64,000 bases of DNA, from NCBI RefSeq assembly GCF_051401765.1, contig NC_135071.1, positions 17,524,961-17,588,960 on the forward strand. The letters are read 5' to 3'. Shown here in pieces: positions 48,447-59,074 of this stretch. Position 1 is the first letter of the stretch. Each line of letters opens with the position of its first letter. This DNA comes from Calliopsis andreniformis. Lineage: Eukaryota; Arthropoda; Insecta; Hymenoptera; Andrenidae. Both the position numbers and the translations under genes were made by a program. The notes under the pieces are model-generated. The model ran no database searches. It was not told the origin of the DNA and saw nothing but the letters and a program-made list of their open reading frames with translations.

Positions 48447-49362
48447 CGAATCGTCTGAGCATATTTCAAGTGATTAATTGTTAAGAATTCAATTTCAGAT
48501 ATCGTCGTCCCGAGTAATCTGTATATTTTTTAACGTGGCTGGTAAGCTCCTCGTCGCGGTTTTAAGCGAGACGATAACGTGTATAAAGTTTGGCCATTGA
48601 TTTCGTCCAGAAACAGGCAAAAAAAAAAAAAGTACAGAAATCGCCAGCGCTCCTAGTCAAAAGAAAACGTTCCAGATGCTGTTCGAAATGAAATTGTTTC
48701 TTCGTGCCGACAGCCAGTGCCATATAGTACTTTCTTTCTTTCTTCTAGCGAGTCTTCTGAACCGAATCGATACGCGATGATAGAACGAATAACTAATTAC
48801 AACGTCCTCCTTAAGCTCTGTGGAATAGCTTACAGTTAACTTACAGACACGATAATTACACGAAGGAAAATATATAATACACACACGTACATACAAGTGT
48901 TACAACGATAGTTTTTGCGTAGTCGATATTCAAGCCTTGCCTGCTGAAAAAGAACGAAGCGTGTATTTGATACATCGAATTGAATTTTTTCGCCCGTGAA
49001 CGAGACACGTGAGTCGCAATTTAAGAGGAAGGAGAATACTTACGATTAGTTGTTGCATCGGTAAGTTTTAATCGTACACAATAATACAGTGTCCATCCAA
49101 AAGCAGCCAGCCAGACAGAAGTTAAGGACAATATATTATACGAGTAAATGTAGCGAATGTCCGAGGCGTGAATGGAACAGCGACATGTAAAAAGAGGAAG
49201 AGGAAAAAAAAAAACGTTTTCGCGCGGTCAACGTACAATATCAATTCCGTCAGACGGTAGGGAGAAGAGTAGCTCGTTTTAAAAACAGCAACGTATCGCA
49301 AGCACAACGATTCAAGTGTCGTATTGATAATTTTAATTTGAACGATACGAAGGAGCGATATA
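48447..49362. other. Downstream flank / probable 3' UTR of the PPxY gene
   Basis: No further coding sequence is seen. No AATAAA was noticed close to the stop; the first clear ones are at about 50137-50142 and 50223. The 3' UTR may therefore be long, or it may use a variant signal. Confidence 0.35.
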
Positions 49363-49435
49363 CAGGGTGATTCGCGGTCCCTTGAGCGCTAGTAGGGAAG
49401 TTTATAGCTCGTAACTGTTTAATTAGATCATCCTG
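49363..49435. mobile_element. 73-bp TA-flanked inverted-repeat element
   Basis: Left end TA-CAGGGTGATTC and right end the complement of CAGGATGATCT followed by TA. At only 73 bases it is a minimal MITE remnant. It directly abuts the next element at 49440. Confidence 0.6.
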
Positions 49436-49439
49436 TATA

Positions 49440-49889
49440 CAGGGTGGAACACTTCAATAGATACACCTCAATATTTCCACTATTTATGATTGTATAAGAA
49501 AAAAGATTCAGGACAAAGTTACACTATTTGCAGAGGCAAATAATTTTCTTCTCGAGAACGCTTTTTTACAAGACTTCAAAGTCATCAGTATTTCCTTAAA
49601 TTGTATTCTATATTTTTTGGACATTTACAGAACCTGAAAACGAAACAAATTCAACGAGATGTTAATTATTTATCTCGAGATGACTATATCTGAAAATAAC
49701 ATTTAAAAAATAGGAGACTCCATTTAAGAAAATACCAATAACCTTGAGATCTCGCAAAAAACTAACCTTGAAAAAATTTTTCGCGCGATGTGCCTTTCGA
49801 ATAGTGTACTTTTGCTCTGAGGATTTTTTTCTCATTAAATCGTGAATAATGTAGATATTTAAGTGGTCCCATTTAAATGTTCCACCCCG
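49440..49889. mobile_element. 450-bp TA-flanked MITE
   Basis: Left end TA-CAGGGTGGAACACTTCAA. The right end reads, on the other strand, CGGGGTGGAACATTTAAATG and is also flanked by TA. The interior is AT-rich and non-coding; the minus ORF at 49662-50024 crosses the border and is not a gene. Same terminal motif as the 32.4 kb and 49.36 kb elements. Confidence 0.65.
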
Positions 49890-50467
49890 TATGTACGTGC
49901 ACAGAGAGAAGAGCCGGTACCAGGCGCCGAATAACCCAGAATGAAAAACTACAGATCTGCGGTGTCGCGAGGATCTCCACTCATAATCATAGAACTTAAA
50001 CGAACATTTGTTATAACTAATCACAGACGACTTTATTCTTAAAGACGTAACAAGAAGCAGTCACTTTAAATACACCACGTCATTCGTTACGTACACACTA
50101 TGTATCAACGTGTATTTTTTTATAAATCAGATACAAAATAAAAGTGTCCAAGCTTTTACGGGATTGTTGCACCTGTTACCGTATTCCCATTGTTACTATA
50201 TTGAATCAACGATCGACATTATTAATAAAGATGTTGGGGAATTATCTTTATAATTTACTCACGATCTTCCTTTGCCTCCATTTTTCCAACCGTTGGAAAT
50301 CGGTGTTCTAAACTTGGGAACGATTGTGACGCGCGGGAAGGAATCGAGAATCGATATTTCAAAAATTTAAACATTGTACATAACCTCGAATACGGTAATT
50401 TAAAATGCGTTACGTTCGACCGAGAGCTCGGTGACTTATCGTTTTCGGTTTATAAAAAGGAGAAACA

Positions 50468-51038
50468 ATGTCTGTAAGTATAAAAAAAGAGATCATTTTT
50501 TATGACTAAGTTTTGTTGATAATGCATCGATAACGCGATAGGATTGATACGATTCGTTTTACAGGCAACGAAAGTTGTAAAGAGGCATTGTACTGTCAAC
50601 ATAACCTCCAAATTTCTTAGTTATTATGTTTTTTATAGCAACAGAATGCCCATGGAGAGCCTAAAGAAAGAAAGAAGAAAGAAAGTATCCTCGATCTCTC
50701 GAAATACCTGGAGAAAAACATTAGGGTGAAGTTTGCTGGAGGAAGGGAAGCGGCAGGAATATTAAAGGGATACGATCCCCTCTTGAACTTAGTACTTGAT
50801 AATACTACAGAGTACCTTAGAGGTAATTTAAAAAATAATAGAGTGTATTGGAATTTTTAAGTGTAATTGGCTAATTATTAAAATTTTTCTGTTACTAGAT
50901 CCTGATGACCCGTATAAGTTGAACCAAGATACTCGCATGCTTGGCTTGGTCGTATGCAGAGGTACCTCGGTAGTACTCATCTGTCCAGTAGATGGAATGG
51001 AATCTATTCAGAATCCTTTTATACAACAAGAAGGTTAA
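50468..51038 (+). CDS. LSm7: U6 snRNA-associated Sm-like protein LSm7
   Basis: Subunit of the LSm1-7 ring (cytoplasmic decapping and decay) and the LSm2-8 ring (nuclear U6 snRNP). Exons: 50468-50473, 50639-50822, 50899-51038; 330 nt, 109 residues, the expected size. The first exon encodes only Met-Ser (ATG TCT then GTAAGT). The Sm1 motif is seen in KNIRVKFAGGREAAGILKGY followed by DPLLNLVLDNTTEYL. Sm2 is seen in LGLVVCRGTSVVLICPVDGM. The basic N-terminus RKKESILDLSKYLEK matches the family. AATAAATAAA at 51161-51170 supplies the poly(A) signal. Neighbouring chitin deacetylase is convergent; stop codons are about 270 bases apart. Confidence 0.95.
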
Positions 51039-51304
51039 TCGAATCTGTTTTTCCTTTGTTAAAATCAAGACACTCCATTTTATGCATCCCAATCTGCAGG
51101 AAACTTTTTATAATGGAAACAGGCATAACTTATTTTGCATTGTAAATTAGGTACTTATATAATAAATAAACACGATTTTCTTATAAAAATACGATCGACA
51201 GTTTTTCCCCTAAATAAATAACTTCACTTGCCTCCTCTCAACCAAACTCATCCTACTTGCAAAATAAACATGGCAGTGTAATTATTAAGTCCTACCTACA
51301 CGTA

Positions 51305-53998
51305 TCACTCCAATCCAAACTCGTTTCTCAACCATGGATACTCCTTAGGGCATTCGAAACATGTATGCAAATAACGATACGACTTGAGCACTCTGCTTGG
51401 CAATTTACAACTACTCGGCGAGTCGCAGGCGACTTCGAATGGCTGCAGCAAAGGCACGTCACACTGCCAGGGCTGGAAAGTCTCGATCTCATTTAAAGGC
51501 GTCGGCGTGCGAATCCACTCGATGACTTGACGACTCGTCACAAAGTAGACGTCGTTCAATCGAAGCACATCGTCCATGAATTGCTAAGAGATACGAATAC
51601 AGAATGAGCGAGTATGAAATTAAGGTGGCTTTGAACTGATACCATAAACGCTACTTACGTTGAACGCATAGAAGTATGAGGGATTCTGGAACCACGACGA
51701 ATGGAAATGCAAACCAAAGGGTGCACGATTGCTGAGGTAGTGCCTTTTAAAATTCAGCATTAGGATCTTGTAGACATTCTCGGCTGATAAATTTGAGGAG
51801 CAGGCATCCATCCTGGGGCAAACGTATCCCTAGCGAAATGCACACAGTCTCTTTTATTCCATCATTATCATAAGGAATATCACATGTAAGCGATGTGATA
51901 TAAAACTGTGATCACTTACACCTGCCAAAAGATGATTTAGTGGAAGTTCCCAGAGACCTGGATAGGGGCGAGTCGGGCAGAGCTGTTCAGTGCCCACGCA
52001 ATCGTGAGGTGGTCTGTAATCTAAGGTGTATGGCCAAATAGGTGGGTCGGAAAAGGGAGCCAACATAGACGAATCATAGACGAAACCAAACTCTGACATC
52101 ATTAAGAACTGTCGGTTCCATCCAAGGCGCAAGAAGGGTGCCCTCAAACCTATCGCAATACTTTGGTAAGGCAAACATACACAGTGAATTTTGATTAGAA
52201 CAATTACCTTTTATGTCCCTCAGTCGAACTGCAGCGTACTTATTGATAATATTTGCCACGCCAACCATCTCATCGAACCAATCCTCAATAGTAGCATTCC
52301 TCGACCACCAGTCTTCGGGTCCCCGATGGCTGTACAATTAAAACAAACATACCATTTAATAATCACGATTAATATTATTTTATGCACCATGAAAAGGACT
52401 CATACGTGACAGAGTGCGCGGCAATTTCATGGCCAACATTCCACAGATATTGTACGTCCCTGTAATTAGTGTACTGATGACTGACATAAAAGGTCCCACG
52501 TGCAGGACACCCATTAGGATTCTTCCTATCGTCTGAGAAAATTTCTGCAAACCCAACCAGGAATCATAGAAGCAAATAAGTCTTTCTAAGTCCATATAAT
52601 AAAGCAACGTTGCCCTTACTGGTGTATAATTCAAAATTATCAGCGTTCACAGCGTTGTCGAAGGTGATCGTTATCATTTGCGGAATATTGTTAGCGGTAA
52701 GGTTACCAGGGACTCGTGTGCCATCCTGTGAGCACCAGCAATTCGGCAGCTTGCATTTTGTTGGATCACAAGGCGATGCAGCGTTTGGATCGTTTCGAGC
52801 ATCTGCAAATGGATGTCTCCTTTTAGCGTGAAATAATCTCAAATGAGAGGAAGGTGTAGGACCGCAAGCATTGAACTTGCAGGTATTCCTTACCACACCA
52901 GCCTTCGTCAGAGCCATCGGGACAGTCAACGCTCCCATCGCAGAAGTATGTAGCCGGGAAGCACGTACCATCGCCACAAGCCAAATGCTTCTCATTGCAA
53001 TCGCCGTCCTCAAGGAGCGGTCTCGGTGGTTGCGTCTCTGCAAAGCGCTTGAGAAATTTCGAATCACCATTCCATGTGAATCAACAGCGTGCCTCTTCAG
53101 GTCAGAGTCAGTCAGAGGTGTTCAAGCAGTTTATCGACAAAATCGTGTACCTGAGGTGACGTTGCAGTTGTCCACGTTCGCTTTGAAGTCGCATATCTGC
53201 CTGGAGACGTCGAACAGTAAGCCCTGGGAGCACTTGAACTCGAAGACTTCGTTGTCTAATAATAAAAGGAGATATATTAGTCTTGTAAGACTGTTTAGTA
53301 TTGATTTATGGGTTCGAGGGAAAAATACATAAATAATTGTTACCTAAACAGAGGTAATACTTGGCACACTCGATGGGCGACCAAACGTTGAGCGCATTCG
53401 GGTTCCGATAAAACTTGCTATCGTCAATACATGGCGCGCCTTCCAATTTCTCTTCCTCATGCGACGTGCTCGCTGAAATACACACAATTTCGATCGATCC
53501 TCGAGTTTCTGCCAGAAACTATCTTCGTCCCATCTTCAACGCATTTAAATAAGCTAAGTAAATACAAATCTGTATATACAGGATGCATTGTTCCAAGTTC
53601 AAACCAGAAAAAGTCGCGCTGGCTAGCTAAATCATAAGAATACTTAAACGATCATAAATTCTACGCTCTAGAACTTTCACAATCCCTTTCGCACTAGCCA
53701 AATAAACGAAGAGAAATCCTGCCCATTGTAACGTTTTCACTTGGTCACAAAAATACAAGTGAAATTTTCGTGTCCCGTTTAAATCTCCCGGAAGTCTAGA
53801 CTCGATTTTCGTTTCTTAATGGAGAACACAGTTTCAACTGTATCTTGGAAGAGCAAGTAACTCTGTAACCCTTTTTCACAGTTACTGACAGATGCACACA
53901 TGCAGATTAACTGATTCGCGATGAGGAACCCGCTAGGACTCACCGGAAGAGACCAACGCAAGAAGGAGCAGCAACAGCAAGCGCAGTTCCGATCTCAT
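51305..53998 (-). CDS. Chitin deacetylase (ChtBD2-LDLa-CE4 type)
   Basis: Secreted carbohydrate esterase family 4 protein that deacetylates chitin in cuticle or tracheal matrix. Exons in gene order: 53998-53944, 53472-53344, 53255-53151, 53037-52894, 52802-52620, 52544-52406, 52329-52208, 52149-51920, 51829-51659, 51583-51305; 1557 nt, 518 residues. A signal peptide ([18 protein letters not shown]) is followed by a CBM14 chitin-binding domain (about 30-95), an LDLa module (CDGSVDCPDGSDEGWC, about 110-143) and the deacetylase domain. Catalytic motifs: motif 1 reads TFDN (191-194) where TFDD is usual, motif 2 HSVTH (249-253), motif 3 LRAPFLR, motif 4 DSSM, motif 5 FGLHFHSSWF. The domain layout matches the insect group I/II enzymes (Serpentine/Vermiform-like). 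Asn at 194 replaces a metal ligand, so activity is uncertain. Confidence 0.92.
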
Positions 53999-54048
53999 GT
54001 CGATTGACTCGTCGTTCCGTTTCTCGTACGAGGCTCGCACTTTCCAAC

Positions 54049-54079
54049 TGACACCTCCCTCCAGAGCCGAGCCTTATAT
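54049..54079 (-). promoter_or_regulatory. Core promoter of the chitin deacetylase gene
   Basis: On the minus strand ATATAA at 54079-54074 is followed by the initiator TCAGTT, whose A is at 54049, about 27-30 bases downstream. That is canonical insect TATA-Inr spacing. The 5' UTR would be about 50 nt to the ATG at 53998. Confidence 0.65.
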
Positions 54080-54479
54080 GATGAGCATTCCTTGTGGCTG
54101 ACTATCTTCCGCTTGTTTTCACTTCTTCACCGCGGGGAAATGTAGATCAACGATCGTCCACGCGATGAAAACTCGCGCCGCCGCGGAAGGAAATCATTCG
54201 TCCACCGATATCCCTCGTCTTTACGCAATACTTAAGAGTAATAATTCTCATGTTTCGATCCCCTATCGCTGACGCAAGAGCTCTCGAAAAGAGAAAGAAG
54301 AAACGGTTGTCACAAACGAAAGAAAGAATTGCTATACTTAAGAAGCTTGGCTCGAGTATTCCACTTGCGTTTCTTCGATAATTACGATACAGCGAAAACG
54401 CAAGCGGAAATTATGTGTATACCCCAGAGCTATCTAGTTCTTTGGTAAGTGGAATAAGTAGAAAGAAAGTTTTCCCTGT

Positions 54480-55790
54480 GTCTTAAATGGAGCAGCGGAT
54501 AGAAGTCTGCGTGGAAATCTCGAGCTCTTTTCGACAGGCCAGAGGCGATGATGCAATCGTGTAAAATTTGTGTTTTACAATAGATACTGTTCGTCTTTGT
54601 TTAACCACTCTGATCTCGTGAAATGCACACGTACTGGGAATTTCAGAAGGCCAGGAAGATTGCAATTGTAAAAGAGGCGGAATAATTTCGTCGACGGAGT
54701 TAATACGTTCCAGATGCCGATAGCGCTGTTCGCAGGTATATTTAAAGCATCCCGCTTTCGCATCTGGTGAACCGACTTTGTCGCTGTCTCGTCGGCCTTG
54801 GACACTTTGGTTTCGTTCGGATTTGTCGAAAGCAATGCCACGGCCAGCATCTTTATCACTTTAGGGGGCCAATTAATCTAAAACCCAAAGTGTTCATCAG
54901 AGTCGAAGTGTCGACAGACTGGTTTAATTAGTAGTCATCGAATCCTGATTTACCTTACCCAATGTAGAGCGCAAGAAATGGATTTACATAGTCGAAGGCG
55001 GGGACGCGATTAACGCTGCTATTCTTCTGTAATTGCCATCCTCTGCCAAGCGTCTCGCCAAGGTTTCTAGAGCTAAGTCATTAGTGTAGGATACGAACAC
55101 CTTCGCGTTTCTGCAAAGATGAAAGACATAGATCACTCTAGAATACACGAGCATTGATTGAGAAGAGACTTATGCGAGGAAGCAATTGCCAAAGAATGAA
55201 CAACTGTTCCTCTGTTGAATGCCCAAGGAACAAAATCTCAGCGAGGCTTCGAACCTAAGCTGTTCCTTCTGAAAAGAACAAACCACTTCGACCTCGACTT
55301 AGCATCGCCATTTCTTTAAGCGTCGCGTCAACTTTCATTCGATCAGCTTCAGCAACGTGTGAAATGCATCTCGTCAATAACAGCGACAGCTAATTGAGCG
55401 TAAAGTCGTGTCTCAGAGAGTGATCGACCACTGATCGACGAGAGTGAATGAAAAGGGACAGTCGATGGACAGGCTGGTGGGCAAGGAAAGTCGGCGAAAG
55501 TGAATCGCTGGTTCAGGCGAGTTCGCTGACTGTGTCACGGTGACACCGTCACCACCTGAGCCCCTTCCTCTGTCGCGGGCAGTATCGTCGTGTCCTTCCC
55601 TTGGTAGGGGTACTCTAAACTTAGCAGCGACTCGATGAGACTCGAGTCGAGGTTCAGTGTAAAACCACCATCCTCTCGAGCCACTTTCTCTGTCTTCACT
55701 CCAAAGCTGTCCTCTCGGCTTTTCCTCCCAGGTTCGAGGCGGCTGACGGCGGGAATCTCGAGGCAGGATCGTCCTGGTGTCGCGCTCCGT
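54480..55790 (-). other. Candidate unidentified minus-strand gene pieces
   Basis: Several stretches read like protein on the minus strand but do not assemble into a complete model. At about 55780-55559: REDGGFTLNLDSSLIESLLS and EYPYQGKDTTILPATEEG. At about 55020-54966: KNSSVNRVPAFDYVNPF then LALYIG, bounded by possible AG and GT sites. At 54859-54575: a 94-codon ORF starting MIKMLAVALL. No start exon or signal peptide was found for the first piece. It could be a short secreted peptide gene, a pseudogene or chance. Confidence 0.2.
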
Positions 55791-55897
55791 TTCGTTTAGC
55801 TGGGGAAAAAGAAAGGAAAGGCTGGAAGTTGACGCGCGAACGAAGGATCGTAAGAGAGGGAGGGCTGATCTACTGACAGAAAGAAACCTGTCGGAGG

Positions 55898-58701
55898 ATG
55901 GCGTACAGCTGGGACAATCGAGTCGATTTCATTGTAAGGTTCCTCTACGGTTAGTACGCGGTCAATCCCAACGCGAAGCACGCGTGTGATGCTGCTTTCG
56001 AGAATCCACGTGCCTGTACATATCTTGCCTCATCGTCTCTTGCACGGATTAATATTATTGTCTCGTAAGTGAATTTCGAGTCGAGAGCATGATGCCTGTA
56101 ACACACCTGAGCACGAGTCTATGGGGAATATCTATCTTCGTGAGACTTCAAGATCTCAGACCCAATTCCTCCTTTTCGGCGACAGTATAATGTGCCCGCA
56201 GATTACAGAGCCTGGTTATTAAATAGATTTGATGTATTGAAAGCCGATTGAATCTTTGATAGTAATAAATAATAAGTACCTATGTATATAAAGAGCTTCT
56301 GAATTTTTATAGAAGTCTCTTCTTGCTTACACTAGTTGTATCGTCGCAGTGGAATCCTCGGTGTTGCCTTTGCTGAAAGTTGACGCTTGCAAGTGCTAAC
56401 GAGCTGCTCTACACGGCAAACTAAAAGAACAAAAAAAGAATAGGTTTATGCGGGAGTCTAGGGGAACGAGGAACAAAAACAAAAAGAAGACGGCCCTCTT
56501 GGCTTCGAGAGCGTCATACTTGTTTAGGATTTAGGTTGACTTCAAAGTATACCACGCCGTCGCTCCAACCGCTGCAATTGGACGATGCCAAATTTAAGCT
56601 TGGCTCTAATTTGTTTTATGGAACATTCTGCCCTGGTCTTTTTCAGCGTTGCTCGTATCGCGCGCAAACGATGCTCGCGCGTCACATCCTTTCACGAAAT
56701 CACGCTACTCCCAAATAGCTAACGCGAGAACCTACGATAAGAGAAAAGAAAATACGTGGTAGAACGTTTTCGTAAGCTGAAACTGTGGCATGGTTGTTAT
56801 AAAGCTTCTCGATCGATCCTCTAAAATGAAGTTATAAGTATACATGCTTCGAATTACATTCATGTTTGGGGATCGTGTACTTCGTGACTGGTTGTCTCGA
56901 TCTCTGCCAGAAAGTAGAAATACTTGGAGCACATCCAGGAGTGCAATAACAAAAATCCCCTTAAAAATAAATTGGCACCAACTGATCGATTAACTGCCCA
57001 AGCTCAATCTAATTACAAGCATTCGCATTTACGTTTCGCTGGATTAGGCAAATAGGCCTAATCACGGGTGCGTTACTGAACGATACGCGTTGTGTTTAGA
57101 CACAGATAACAATGGTATACTGGAGAAACACGATTTCGAATGCATGGCCCTCAAGATGACGTTGATCGAGGGAAAAGGAGAGTTCAGCTACGGTCGGTAC
57201 CAAGAGAATTTGCATATCATGCTCTCGTTGTGGGAAGAGATCGCGGAACTGGCAGACTTTAATAAAGTAAGTCGATCCTGTGTCAGAGTTAATATACAGA
57301 GTGTAATAAATGAAGCTTTCGATATTTGAATGGGTGGTAGGAGCACAGTGTGTCCTATCTGCCTTCGTTTTGCAGTAATAGTCCCTTCCTAACAATTACA
57401 AGATTCTATAATTTTGCAGGTACACTAAAGGGCAGAAATGAAGGAAGAAAGTCTTAACACATTTTCCTTTCTCTTTCATAGTTCAGCTTTTATGAAGCTT
57501 TACAAAATATTCTAAGACTTTCTTGCCCTATTTTTGCCGTTCAATGCATCTGTAAAATTACAGAATCCTCTGATTGTTACTAAGGCACTATTATTACAAA
57601 ACGAAGACAGATCATGCGCTATATCATAGACCAACATTTTGTGTTTGAATTTCAATTCTCTACTACCTCTTGAAATATCAAAGGCTATATTTGTTACATC
57701 CTGTAAAGATTCTACACCGTCTGTCAATTGAAATCTGTTCTCTAGGATGGTATAGTAACTATCGAGGAGTTTAAAGAAGCAGTGCAGAGAAGCTGCGTAG
57801 GACGAGAGTACAGAGACTTCCCACAGGCGATGAAGATGTTCATCGATACTCATTTTAAAATAGTGGATTTGAACGGTACGCGAAACGAGTGCGATTCGCG
57901 CGCAAGTATTAGCATTCTATTAATTAATATAATTTCAGACGATGGTGTGATCGCTGCCGACGAATTTCGTTACAATTGCGTGTCGAGGATCCCCGTGGAT
58001 AACGTGAACATCCTGGACGAAGCCTACCAAAACCTTCTCAATGTAGGATGATCGTGTTTCGAATCGCTTTGACGGTCGAACAATTTAAAGAGCGCGTGAT
58101 CCAATTTGCTATGCAGCCCTTCCCGCCGCATCTAGCCCAAACATAGATTTACTTTTGACCTTCGTAACAAGCTCGCAACGCTTCTGTTAAATCTGTTGCA
58201 TCTGTTGCATCGTAATCGAGATCTCCCAAGGATTTCGCGACAGGAGGCACGCATAAATAAAAAGAGAAATAACGAGTTCGCGACGGATGTAAGAGAACTA
58301 ATTCTGAGTTCGACGCAAGAAACAATAGTTTGACCACGTGCCAAATTCGATGGCTGTGTTTTACGTCTGCAGTGTGGCAGAAACACGTACTAGCTACTAA
58401 AAATGTTTGTGGATCACACTGCCATTTAAATGTGCTTTTAATATAAACTGACATTCATATAACCCGCAACAATTTATGTTTACATGAAACGTGAGGATCA
58501 GACGTGCTACTGTTTTGGGAATCTTCTTAATTTCCGTGTGCTTAACTACTCTGTGTCTTTCCCTGTTCGCAGGACGACGACAGGAGACGCGGTGGACTGA
58601 CACTGTCGCGCTACCAAGAACTATACGCACAATTTCTCGGTAATCCCGACGAGAACTGCCCGGCGGTTCATTTATTCGGTCCTCTGCACGCTATGGGCTA
58701 A
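55898..58701 (+). CDS. Scp1: Sarcoplasmic calcium-binding protein (SCP)
   Basis: Cytosolic EF-hand calcium buffer, abundant in invertebrate muscle and neurons. Exons: 55898-55949, 57100-57266, 57746-57875, 57939-58042, 58573-58701; 582 nt, 193 residues, the usual size. It begins MAYSWDNRVDFIVRFLYD, as in the insect SCPs that I know. EF-hand loops: D18-D29 (DTDNNGILEKHD), D70-E81 (DFNKDGIVTIEE) and D114-E125 (DLNDDGVIAADE). The fourth site (NDDDRRRGGLTLSRYQE) is degenerate. Three functional sites are typical of the family. The C-terminus carries the conserved HLFGPL. The first intron donor is GTTAGT, and the phase (1) matches the next exon. AATAAA at 58820-58825 is 119 bases past the stop. The gene is convergent with NPC1. 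Confidence 0.93.
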
Positions 58702-58819
58702 TCTGTCTCCCAAGACAACGATCGTCTGTCGAAGTCGGCGACGATCGATCGCGTTCACGTACAAAAGACAACTCTACTTAATATACAATTGTTATTTAAT
58801 TTCTGTAAGAAGACGATGC

Positions 58820-58825
58820 AATAAA
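58820..58825 (+). terminator. Poly(A) signal of Scp
   Basis: AATAAA shortly after the stop codon, followed by T-rich sequence. It is the only good hexamer between the stop and the convergent NPC1 3' end. Confidence 0.7.
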
Positions 58826-59074
58826 TCGCATATTTTATTGTAAAATCCGAGCGTTGAATCGTCTTCTCGTTTTCTCGAATCAATGAAGCACAAAGGAACA
58901 TAGAAATTCGCTCGTTTGGCAGATGCACGAGTCCACAGGCACACGTTTGGCAAAGGGACCTACGTTTTGCCAGCGTTGTGCTTTTGCAAGCTTGTTAATA
59001 TCACGCCAACTCGTAAATAACCACATAAAAGATACATAAGACGCTCAGGCGTGTATCATATAAACAGAAAAAAG

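Noticed and set aside
49662..50024. 120-codon minus ORF across the right border of the 450-bp element
   Set aside because: It spans the element's terminal repeat and unrelated flank and has no recognisable domain.
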